Source: Enterococcus innesii (GTDB lineage Bacteria > Bacillota > Bacilli > Lactobacillales > Enterococcaceae). Taken from it: a DNA stretch of 64,000 bases. The position numbers and the translations under genes are program-made. Positions 56,896 through 64,000 of the stretch are shown piece by piece. The notes beneath the pieces are model-generated. The model worked only from the letters and a program-made list of their open reading frames with translations, ran no database searches and was not told where the DNA came from. The first letter of the stretch is position 1, and each line of letters starts with the position of its first letter. The stretch spans positions 310,001-374,000 of the forward strand of contig JAHHEN010000006.1 of NCBI GenBank assembly GCA_018982785.1, read 5' to 3'.

Positions 56896-57326
56896 AAGAT
56901 CGTCTTTTTTTGAATGATCTCATTTTTGGTATTCAAATAAATTCCTAGCAAGTGCTCCTGACGAAAGTCTTTTAATTCTTGGATCAGCTGATGAGCGATC
57001 GCCATACTGGAGTTGATCTTGCCGTACTTTGGTTGAACAGACCGCTGGATCCGCACGCCTAATTCAACCATCGCTTTGATCTCAATGGCTTTGATTTGTC
57101 CGACGCCGCGAATTTCTTGTAATTCATCGATTGTCGCTTCTTTTAATTCATACAATTCTTCAAAACGATTCAAGACACTAGCCGCCAATTCCAGGACATT
57201 TAGGGGCCGTGAGCCAGTTCGCAACAAAATGGCCAACAGTTCTTGGTTCGAAAGGGCATCAACCCCATATTGCACTAAGCGCTCTCGTGGAAACGAGCTT
57301 TGGGGAATTACTGTTTCATTGATCAT
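56876..57326 (-). pseudogene. radC: radC, 5' fragment separated by the prophage
   Basis: About 150 codons of RadC: the N-terminal helix-hairpin-helix region (ELLAILLRTGS, IRGVGQIKAIE) and the first half of the JAB domain (HLLGIYLNTKN, FIGSLNQS). Prophage DNA then adds a short ISNSKY tail before a stop. The metal-binding HNHPSG motif is lost, so the product is probably inactive in lysogens. Confidence 0.93.
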
Positions 57327-57407
57327 AAAAAAACTCCTTTGCGTCGGTCTAATAAGAAATACGCAAAGGAGGAACTATTTGATTACGATGCTTTTAAAAA
57401 ATCGCCA

Positions 57408-58082
57408 TTAGAAAGAAAAAGCCGTTTCTAGAAAATCTGGGACATCCTCTAGTGATGGTAAGACTTTCAAAACTTTTTCTTCAATGATGGTCGTCGGCGC
57501 GATCAAATCGGGAATCATAATGACTGAGATCCCTGCCCCATGAGCAGCATGGATACCATTGGCCGAATCTTCGAGGATCACCAATTCTTCTTTTGGTACC
57601 GCCAATAATGCGCGGGCTTTTTCAAAAATCTCAGGATCTGGTTTTGCCCGTGTGACATCATCAAAGCAGACGATCTCAGGAAATTCCGCCGTTAAGCCTG
57701 CTGCTTCCAGCAAGGTATCGATCACTTTGCGCTGGTTGCTAGACGCCAACACTCGGGGAATCTTTTTCTCATCAAGATAATGCAATAACTCGTGGATCCC
57801 TGGCTTCAATTCAGCCTCGCCCCGTTGGAACATTTCCAGCGTTTGCTGAAAAGCCGCTTGAATAAATTCTTCAATCATCTGATGACCAAAGGCCTCATCG
57901 AACCGTTCATGATAGGCGGCCCAAACTTCTTCATCCGAGACCCCCACATAAGCTAAATACAACTCTTTTGTATAGGGAATGCCCATTTGATCCGCCACGA
58001 TTTGAGTTGCTTGGTAGTAGAGCAGCTCCGTGTCAAAAATCAAGCCGTCCATATCGAAAATCACACCACGTAACTTAGCCAT
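57408..58082 (-). CDS. HAD-family phosphatase, beta-phosphoglucomutase-like
   Basis: 224 aa. HAD motif I is DMDGLIFD, with cap domain after it; motif II ASSN, motif III KPDPEIF, motif IV EDSANG. Hydrolyses a sugar phosphate or similar; substrate unknown. Its ATG overlaps the folC stop by 8 bp, so the two are co-transcribed. Confidence 0.92.
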   Translation of the reverse strand: MAKLRGVIFDMDGLIFDTELLYYQATQIVADQMGIPYTKELYLAYVGVSDEEVWAAYHERFDEAFGHQMIEEFIQAAFQQTLEMFQRGEAELKPGIHELLHYLDEKKIPRVLASSNQRKVIDTLLEAAGLTAEFPEIVCFDDVTRAKPDPEIFEKARALLAVPKEELVILEDSANGIHAAHGAGISVIMIPDLIAPTTIIEEKVLKVLPSLEDVPDFLETAFSF

Positions 58083-59386
58083 TTCTTCCTCCTATTGCCA
58101 ACAACAATTCACGAACTTCTGAAACAAAATACAAGGATCCTGTCACCAGCAGCAAATCTTCATTGGTCATTTTTTCTAATAACTCTGCCAAACCAAACTG
58201 CCATAAAGAAACGGTTGAGATTCGTTTTTCATCGAGTTCCTGATAGCCGTCTGCTAAATGCAATGCTTTGGGAAAATCAAAGGTCGTTAAATAAATCTCG
58301 GCTTGGGGAATCGCCAGCAATTGCTGAAGCATCTCATTGACGTTTTTAGTTTCTAAGGCTGAGAACAGCACATGGATGCGATAGTCGCTGAACTCTTCTT
58401 TCATTGTATCTACTAAACGAGCCATGGCGTGTACGTTATGGGCACCATCGATAATCACTAGTGGCTCACTACTGATTCGTTCCATTCGGGCGGGCCAATA
58501 GGCTTTTCGCAAGCCATTGCGAATCTCTTTGGCTGAAAACGGTAGTTGTCGCAGGTCGCAATACAGGCTGTACAATTGGATCGCAACACCGGCATTTTCT
58601 GGTTGATGGCGGCCTAACATCGGCGTTTTCAAGCCTTTGATTTTGCCATGCTCATTTTCAAAATCAAACAATTCGCCCCATTCTTCATCGGGATGACGAT
58701 AGGTCACACGGTACTCTTGCCCTGCATGATAAGCGGGTGCCTGTGCTTCTGCAGCTTTCAAATCGATCACCGAAAGCGCACTTTCAACGATATTGCCAGT
58801 AACAAGGGGTGTTTGTGGCTTAATGATCCCTGCCTTATGGGCAGCGATTGCTTCAATGGTATCCCCTAAGACATCCATGTGATCCATGCCGATCGTCGTG
58901 ATCGCGGTCAAAATAGGAGAAATAACGTTGGTACTATCTAAGAGTCCCCCTAAGCCAACTTCAATAATCGCAACATCGACCTTTTTTCTTCAAAATAGCC
59001 TAATGCCATAGCGGTAATGATCTCGAACTGGGTAATGCCCGTCAACGTTTCATCGCGATCAATTTCAGCAACCAGCGGCTGGATTTTTTCCACCCAAGCG
59101 ACCAAGTCCTCATCTGATATAAATTGTCCGTTGATTTCGATTCGTTCATTGAACGCTTCAATGTGTGGGGAAGTAAAGGTCCCCACTTGCTGCCCAGCTT
59201 CTTCTAAAAGACTGCGCAAATAACTGACGGTCGATCCCTTGCCATTCGTGCCGGCGATATGGATCATGGTCACCTTTTTTCAGGATTCCCCATCCGTTTT
59301 AATAATGCTTCGACACGCATCAATCCGGGTCTTTGCCCAAATGTCAAACGCGAATGGATCCACGCTGTTGCTTCTTCGCTTGTCAT
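58075..59386 (-). CDS. folC: Folylpolyglutamate synthase, two homopolymer frameshifts
   Basis: About 437 aa joined, starting at ATG 59386 (GAGGTGAG). Adds glutamates to folates in the cytoplasm. N-terminus TFGQRPGLMRVEALL, P-loop AGTNGKGST, then TSPHIEAFNERI and DGAHNVHAM. The frame breaks at A6 runs at 59275-59280 and 58982-58987. Adding one A at each restores PEKKVTMIHIAG and FEEKKVDVAIIEVGLGG. Coupled to the HAD gene downstream. Confidence 0.9.
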
Positions 59387-59534
59387 CTCGCTCACCTCGC
59401 TCCTATTTTAACAAAAAATGAACGGCTTTCCCATTTTCTTTCCTTTAAACGAGAAAATTATTCGCCCTGTTTCTATTGATTAAGCAAAAACAAGCATCTT
59501 CGAGAGATGCTTGTTTGCGCGTGATGTGCTCATC

Positions 59535-62180
59535 CTATTGGATTGTGCGTAATTGTTCGATCCGTTCTTGAACGGCTTTTTGTTTTTCAAGATAATCGGC
59601 TTCTTTGCTGCGTTCTTGTGCCACGACTTCCTCAGGCGCATTGGCAACGAAGCGTTCGTTCGCCAGTTTGCCTTGTACCCGTTGAACTTCTTGAGTGAAC
59701 TTCGCTAGTTCTTTCTCCAAACGCGCGATTTCTTCTTCAATGTTGATCAACCCAGCTAGTGGCAAGTAGATCGTCGCACCTGATAGGATGGCTGACATCG
59801 CCAATTCAGGAGCTTGCAAGCTGTTAGAGATTTCTAGTTCTTCTGGATTACAGAAGCGTTCGATATAGTTTTTGTTAGCAATCAAGAATTCTTCGATCTC
59901 AGGCTCATTTGCTTGGATCAGCAAAGTAATTGGTTTCGAAAGTGGTGTATTTACTTCTGCTCGGATATTTCGAACCGAACGAATCAATTCTTTCAACACT
60001 TCCATCCCTTGCGCCGCTTTTTCATCGGTCCATTCTGGTGCCACTTGTGGATACTCAGCAACAACTAATGATTCCCCTGTATGCGGCAGTTTGCTCCAGA
60101 TTTCTTCTGTAACAAATGGCATGATTGGGTGCAACAAGCGTAAAATTTGATCAAGAACATGGACTAAGATGCTCTTATTGACTTGTTTCGCTGCTTCATT
60201 GTCACCGTATAAGGTTTCTTTCGACATTTCAATGTACCAGTCACAGAAGTCATCCCAGATAAAGTTGTATAATTGACGACCCGCTTCCCCAAATTCGAAG
60301 CGTTCAAAAAGATCAGTGACTTTTTCAATCGTTTCATTCAAGCGCGTCAAGATCCAACGATCCGCCACTGATTTTTCACCAGAAAAATCAATGTCTTCTG
60401 CAGTCATTTCACTGACATTCATCAAGACAAAACGGGAAGCATTCCAAATTTTATTGATGAAGTTCCAAGCGGCATCCATTTTTTCATAGCTAAAACGCAC
60501 GTCTTGCCCCGGTGCAGAGCCATTTGATAAGAACCAACGCAATGCATCAGCACCGTATTGTTCAATGACTTCCATCGGATCGATCCCGTTTCCAAGAGAC
60601 TTACTCATTTTGCGACCTTGTTCATCACGGATCAATCCGTGGATCAAGACATTTTCAAATGGTCGTTTGCCAGTAAATTCCAAGCTTTGGAAAATCATAC
60701 GACTTACCCAGAAGAAAATGATGTCGTAACCAGTTACTAATGTATTCGTTGGGAAGTAGCGTTGGAAATCTTCATTGTTTTCATCTGGCCATCCCATTGT
60801 TGAAAACGGCCATAAAGCAGAACTAAACCATGTATCCAATACGTCTGGATCTTGCTGCCAATTTTCGGCATCTGCTGGCGCTTCAAGACCTACATACATT
60901 TCTCCCGTTTCTTTGTGGTACCAAGCTGGGATTTGATGGCCCCACCACAACTGACGAGAGATCACCCAGTCATGGACATTTTCCATCCAACGTAAGAATG
61001 TCTGGTTGAAACGTGGCGGATAAAAGTCCACCGCTTCGTCGGTATCTTGGTTGTCGATGGCTTGTTTTGCTAATGGTTCCATTTTTACGAACCATTGTGT
61101 TGATAAACGAGGTTCGACTACTACGCCTGTCCGTTCTGAGTGACCTACGCTATGGACCATTTTTTCGATCTTGATCAGACGACCTAACGCCTCTAAGTCT
61201 TTCACGATTTGCTTGCGAGCAGCAAAACGATCCATTCCTGCATAGGTACCTGCTAAGTCATTCATTGTTCCATCATCGTTCATAACATTGACCCTTGGTA
61301 GGTCATGGCGGTTACCGACCTCAAAGTCATTCGGGTCATGGGCAGGAGTGATTTTTACGACCCCTGTTCCAAATTCTTGGTCCACGTACTCGTCAGCAAT
61401 GATTGGGATCTCTTTATTGACCAAAGGCAAAATCACTTTTTTACCGATCAATGCTTGATAGCGTTCATCTTCTGGATGAACCGCGACTGCTGTATCCCCC
61501 AACATTGTTTCTGGACGAGTCGTTGCGATCTCCACCACACCGCTGCCATCTGCTAATTCGTAAGACATGTGGTAAAAAGCACCTTCGATGTCTTTGTGGA
61601 TCACTTCAATATCAGATAATGCCGTGCGGGCTTGCGGATCCCAGTTGATAATGTACTCGCCACGATAGATCAAGCCTTTTTCATAGAGCGTCACGAAAAC
61701 TTTACGAACCGCTTCGGATAATCCATCATCTAACGTAAAGCGTTCACGGCTATAGTCTAGAGATAAGCCTAGTTTCGCCCATTGTTCCCGAATGTGACCG
61801 GCATATTCTTCTTTCCAATCCCATACTTGTTCAACAAATTTTTCCCGACCAAGGTCATAGCGAGAAATTCCTTGTTCCCGCAGCTTTTCTTCTACTTTGG
61901 CTTGGGTAGCGATCCCTGCATGGTCCATTCCTGGTAACCATAAGGTATCATACCCTTGCATCCGTTTTTGACGAATGATGATGTCTTGTAACGTGGTATC
62001 CCAGGCATGACCTAAGTGCAATTTTCCTGTTACGTTTGGTGGTGGAATCACGATAGAATACGGTTTTGCTTCTTTGTTGCCGCTTGGTTTAAAACGGTCA
62101 TGTTCTAACCAATCTTGGTAACGCCCCGCTTCTACTTCTTGGGGATTGTACTTGGTGGATAGATTCTCAGTTTCTGTCAT
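59535..62180 (-). CDS. valS: Valyl-tRNA synthetase
   Basis: 881 aa. HIGH-type motif HLGHA near residue 56 and KMSKS near 530, with CP1 editing domain between, anticodon-binding domain and C-terminal coiled coil ([17 protein letters not shown]). Charges tRNA-Val. RBS AGGAGG. Controlled by the T-box leader at 62573-62851. Confidence 0.98.
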   Translation of the reverse strand: MTETENLSTKYNPQEVEAGRYQDWLEHDRFKPSGNKEAKPYSIVIPPPNVTGKLHLGHAWDTTLQDIIIRQKRMQGYDTLWLPGMDHAGIATQAKVEEKLREQGISRYDLGREKFVEQVWDWKEEYAGHIREQWAKLGLSLDYSRERFTLDDGLSEAVRKVFVTLYEKGLIYRGEYIINWDPQARTALSDIEVIHKDIEGAFYHMSYELADGSGVVEIATTRPETMLGDTAVAVHPEDERYQALIGKKVILPLVNKEIPIIADEYVDQEFGTGVVKITPAHDPNDFEVGNRHDLPRVNVMNDDGTMNDLAGTYAGMDRFAARKQIVKDLEALGRLIKIEKMVHSVGHSERTGVVVEPRLSTQWFVKMEPLAKQAIDNQDTDEAVDFYPPRFNQTFLRWMENVHDWVISRQLWWGHQIPAWYHKETGEMYVGLEAPADAENWQQDPDVLDTWFSSALWPFSTMGWPDENNEDFQRYFPTNTLVTGYDIIFFWVSRMIFQSLEFTGKRPFENVLIHGLIRDEQGRKMSKSLGNGIDPMEVIEQYGADALRWFLSNGSAPGQDVRFSYEKMDAAWNFINKIWNASRFVLMNVSEMTAEDIDFSGEKSVADRWILTRLNETIEKVTDLFERFEFGEAGRQLYNFIWDDFCDWYIEMSKETLYGDNEAAKQVNKSILVHVLDQILRLLHPIMPFVTEEIWSKLPHTGESLVVAEYPQVAPEWTDEKAAQGMEVLKELIRSVRNIRAEVNTPLSKPITLLIQANEPEIEEFLIANKNYIERFCNPEELEISNSLQAPELAMSAILSGATIYLPLAGLINIEEEIARLEKELAKFTQEVQRVQGKLANERFVANAPEEVVAQERSKEADYLEKQKAVQERIEQLRTIQ

Positions 62181-62572
62181 AGTTGGTCCTCCTAAAGTTA
62201 CGCTTTTTTAGACGTAATGGTTGGTGTGGATTTTTGGTGCCTGTTACTGGGTAAAGCGTGACAATGTTTGAATCGTTCAGGATGAGTGCGGTGGTAATTA
62301 TCAGCAGTTTATTGTTGGTAAAAAAATTGCTTACAGAGGTCAAGGCACACTTCCGTGATCCTCTATTGTGTCTTAGGGCTTTGGGCAACCGATCTGACTC
62401 GCTTCGTGAACCAATTTTGATGACTTCTTGTACTGTTCATCATCTATTCTGTCTTGCTTCGCAAGCCAATCGCAGTGATTCCTAGTATGGTTACTACGCT
62501 CCCTTTGGTCGCCTAGTACTGTTCATCATCTGCTCTGTCCCACTTTGTGGGCCACTCGCAGTGATTCACAGC
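62181..62572 (-). other. Long spacer between the valS T-box terminator and valS
   Basis: About 390 nt with no credible gene. It contains the tandem 51-nt repeat (62431-62567). A hairpin-rich spacer of this length between a T-box terminator and its gene is unusual. The part near valS (62181-62430) shows nothing clear. Confidence 0.6.
62431..62567 (-). repeat. Tandem 51-nt repeat with compensatory hairpin
   Basis: Copies at 62431-62481 and 62517-62567. Flanks are nearly identical (TACTGTTCATCATCT; TCGCAGTGATTC). The centre is a hairpin whose stem differs but still pairs: CTTGC-TTC-GCAAG in one, CCCAC-TTT-GTGGG in the other. Three base pairs changed on both sides, so the pairing, not the sequence, is kept. 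Confidence 0.8.
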
Positions 62573-62851
62573 AAAAAGCGCCCTAATGCCGAGGCATTAG
62601 GGCGCTGATACGCGGTACCACCTAAATTGCAGATTGCTCTGCCACTTTGACGTGAGGTAACGTTCACGACGCGCTTGATCTTACTGTGCGGCTTTGTCTG
62701 CAAGAAACAAACCGTGGTTCGGATCAAAGACCTTCAAGCTACCTTTTCAGTGTCTGGGGAAGTCTTGCACCGACCGACTTCTCTCTGACCGCCAGGGTCA
62801 CTGATACTCCTCTTGAACATTGTCTTGCTATCATAGATTCTTGTTTCATCT
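62573..62851 (-). ncRNA. T-box riboswitch leader of valS
   Basis: The transcript starts at about 62851. The T-box core (minus strand TTTAGGTGGTACCGCG, 62626-62611) is followed by a 14-bp terminator stem AGCGCCCTAATGCC/GGCATTAGGGCGCT (62577-62606) and T's. Uncharged tRNA-Val pairing would form the antiterminator. I could not fix the specifier codon. Confidence 0.92.
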
Positions 62852-62857
62852 TGCTAC

Positions 62858-62886
62858 ATTCTACAATGAACTTTTTTGAAAGTCAA
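62858..62886 (-). promoter_or_regulatory. valS leader promoter
   Basis: Minus strand TTGACT (62886-62881), 17 bp, TAGAAT (62863-62858). The -35 touches the tpx stop at 62887. Confidence 0.75.
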
Positions 62887-63378
62887 TCAGAGGTTTGCTT
62901 TTGCCGCATCAATGGCTGCTTGATAATCCGGTTCGTGGGAGATTTCAGGAACGATCTCAACGTGTTGAATCACGCCTTCACGGTCCAAAACGAAAATTGC
63001 TCGGGCAAAATGACCGAAGTCTGGGATCATGATTTGATAGGCCTCACCGAAGGTATTCGCCGGATCATGAAGCATGATCATGTCGACGCCTTCTTGGCCG
63101 CACCATTGTGCTTGTTCTTCTTTTGTATTGTTAGAGATCGTTACAAAATTTATATCATCCAATTGACTTGCTTCTTGGTTGAAACGCTTGGTCTGCAACG
63201 CACAAACGCGTGTCACGATATCGGGAACAACACTGATGATCGTTGGTTTTCCTAAAAAATCAGTCAGTGTGTATTCCTTGTCCTCTAAACTTTTCAAGCG
63301 AAAATCAGCTGCTTTATCCCCTACTTTTGGTTGGTTGCCGGGCATCTCATAAACCGTTTCTTTGCGTGTAACTTGCAT
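62887..63378 (-). CDS. tpx: Thiol peroxidase (atypical 2-Cys peroxiredoxin)
   Basis: 163 aa. Peroxidatic Cys59 in TRVCALQTKRF with Thr56, resolving Cys93 in QWCGQEG. Reduces peroxides using thioredoxin. Divides valS from rex, all on the minus strand. RBS AGGAGAG. Confidence 0.95.
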   Translation of the reverse strand: MQVTRKETVYEMPGNQPKVGDKAADFRLKSLEDKEYTLTDFLGKPTIISVVPDIVTRVCALQTKRFNQEASQLDDINFVTISNNTKEEQAQWCGQEGVDMIMLHDPANTFGEAYQIMIPDFGHFARAIFVLDREGVIQHVEIVPEISHEPDYQAAIDAAKANL

Positions 63379-63443
63379 AACATCTCTCCTATAGTATTTT
63401 CTCCCAGTATAAGAAAGATTGTCAAAAAACGAAAAGGATTTGC

Positions 63444-64000
63444 TCAGACTTTCGATTTTTGCGAGTAGGTCGTATCAAAAAAGATCAAGGTTTGCAATTC
63501 TGTCGTCAAATCAATGTATTGAATATTGACATCTTTTGGCACGATGACGGGATCAGGGGCAAAATTCAGGATTGCTGTGATCCCAGCATCCACGATCGCA
63601 TCGATCGCCATTTGTGAATAGCGACTAGGAACAGTCGAAATCGCTACGGTGATCCCTTTTTCTGCTACGACTTCCGCCAATTGATCCATTCCATAGACAT
63701 AACGTCCACTAATGGTCTGGCCAATCATTTCTGGATCATTGTCAAAAACCGCGATGACGGAAAGATTTTCATTTCTGCGAAAATTGTTATTAGCTAACGC
63801 TTTTCCTAAATTTCCATAACCAATCAAGGCGATTTTTTTCTCTTCATTGGTTTCTAAAATATAGCTCAATACCTCGATCAAATAAGGAACATCATAGCCA
63901 TAGCCACTTCTACCCAATTCTCCTAGATGAGAAAAATCCCGGCGGATCGTGGCTGAAGGAACTTGCGTGATTTCTGCAAATTCTTTTGATTTGATTCGCT
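63444..64000 (-). CDS. rex: Redox-sensing repressor Rex, truncated by the window edge
   Basis: About 185 codons, missing the N-terminus. The end of the winged helix (PSATIRRDFSHLGELGRSGYGY) leads into a Rossmann domain with IGYGNLGKAL. The frame is open across the edge (starts at 63917 only by an internal codon). Senses NADH/NAD+ and represses fermentation and redox genes. Confidence 0.94.
   Translation of the reverse strand, partial: RIKSKEFAEITQVPSATIRRDFSHLGELGRSGYGYDVPYLIEVLSYILETNEEKKIALIGYGNLGKALANNNFRRNENLSVIAVFDNDPEMIGQTISGRYVYGMDQLAEVVAEKGITVAISTVPSRYSQMAIDAIVDAGITAILNFAPDPVIVPKDVNIQYIDLTTELQTLIFFDTTYSQKSKV

Noticed and set aside
1-64000. tRNA or rRNA genes
   Set aside because: I found no tRNA- or rRNA-like stretch on either strand; prophage insertion is in radC, not a tRNA.

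Overview
The window is a stretch of chromosome from a low-GC Firmicute, most likely an Enterococcus. The host genes (glnR-glnA, hflX-miaA, clpP with a CtsR site, an EfrAB-like heterodimeric ABC exporter, rpoY-rnjA, csp, radC, folC, valS with a T-box, tpx, rex) and their arrangement are typical of enterococci. I cannot fix the species; the moderate GC hints at the casseliflavus/gallinarum side, which is inference only.

Layout. 1-16727 is host chromosome: an epoxide hydrolase-like enzyme, a secreted LysM protein, a YxeA-like protein, the nitrogen-control operon glnR-glnA, the coupled operon GDPD-miaA-hflX, clpP, a gamma-carbonic-anhydrase-like protein, the ABC exporter pair, rpoY-rnjA and a cold-shock gene. 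16727-56876 is one ~40.1 kb siphovirus-type prophage inserted in radC. The 5' part of radC lies at 56876-57326 and the 3' part at 16486-16727. The rest is host again: a HAD phosphatase, folC, valS with T-box leader, tpx and the edge-truncated rex.

The prophage has a serine integrase whose stop codon touches the attR arm. The reconstructed attP is a near-perfect ~19-bp-arm palindrome around a TC dinucleotide. A CI-type repressor and a Cro-like gene diverge from a switch region carrying copies of a 15-bp palindrome (ATGATTnnnAATCAT). From cro leftward, all lytic genes are on the minus strand: small early genes coupled by ATGA overlaps, a Myb-repeat protein, a DnaN-like clamp, a DUF2800 nuclease, two lipoproteins, an HTH/ImmA pair, a DUF2815 ssDNA-binding protein, family A DNA polymerase, VapE-like primase/helicase, an iteron-rich intergenic region (candidate origin), VRR-NUC, SNF2 helicase and an ArpU-like late activator. 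After a terminator and a late promoter with direct repeats come packaging, head, connector, tail, baseplate, holin and endolysin genes. At the far left end two plus-strand accessory units sit beside attL: a three-gene cassette driven by a promoter with a LexA box between its -35 and -10, and an AT-rich HTH protein with its own promoter and palindrome.

The most unusual structures are (i) four tandem hairpins, period 30-31 nt, between a zinc-ribbon gene and the scaffold gene, with a shared GGCGTAA-like loop, unlike stems, and G-U wobbles only in the transcribed sense; (ii) a tandem 51-nt repeat with a compensatory hairpin between the valS T-box terminator and valS; and (iii) the SOS cassette at the prophage edge.

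At least ten genes or gene parts are split by 1-2 base frameshifts, mostly at short homopolymers and including host folC twice. Base-calling error is a likely explanation, so I annotate these as single frameshifted genes rather than as decayed ones.
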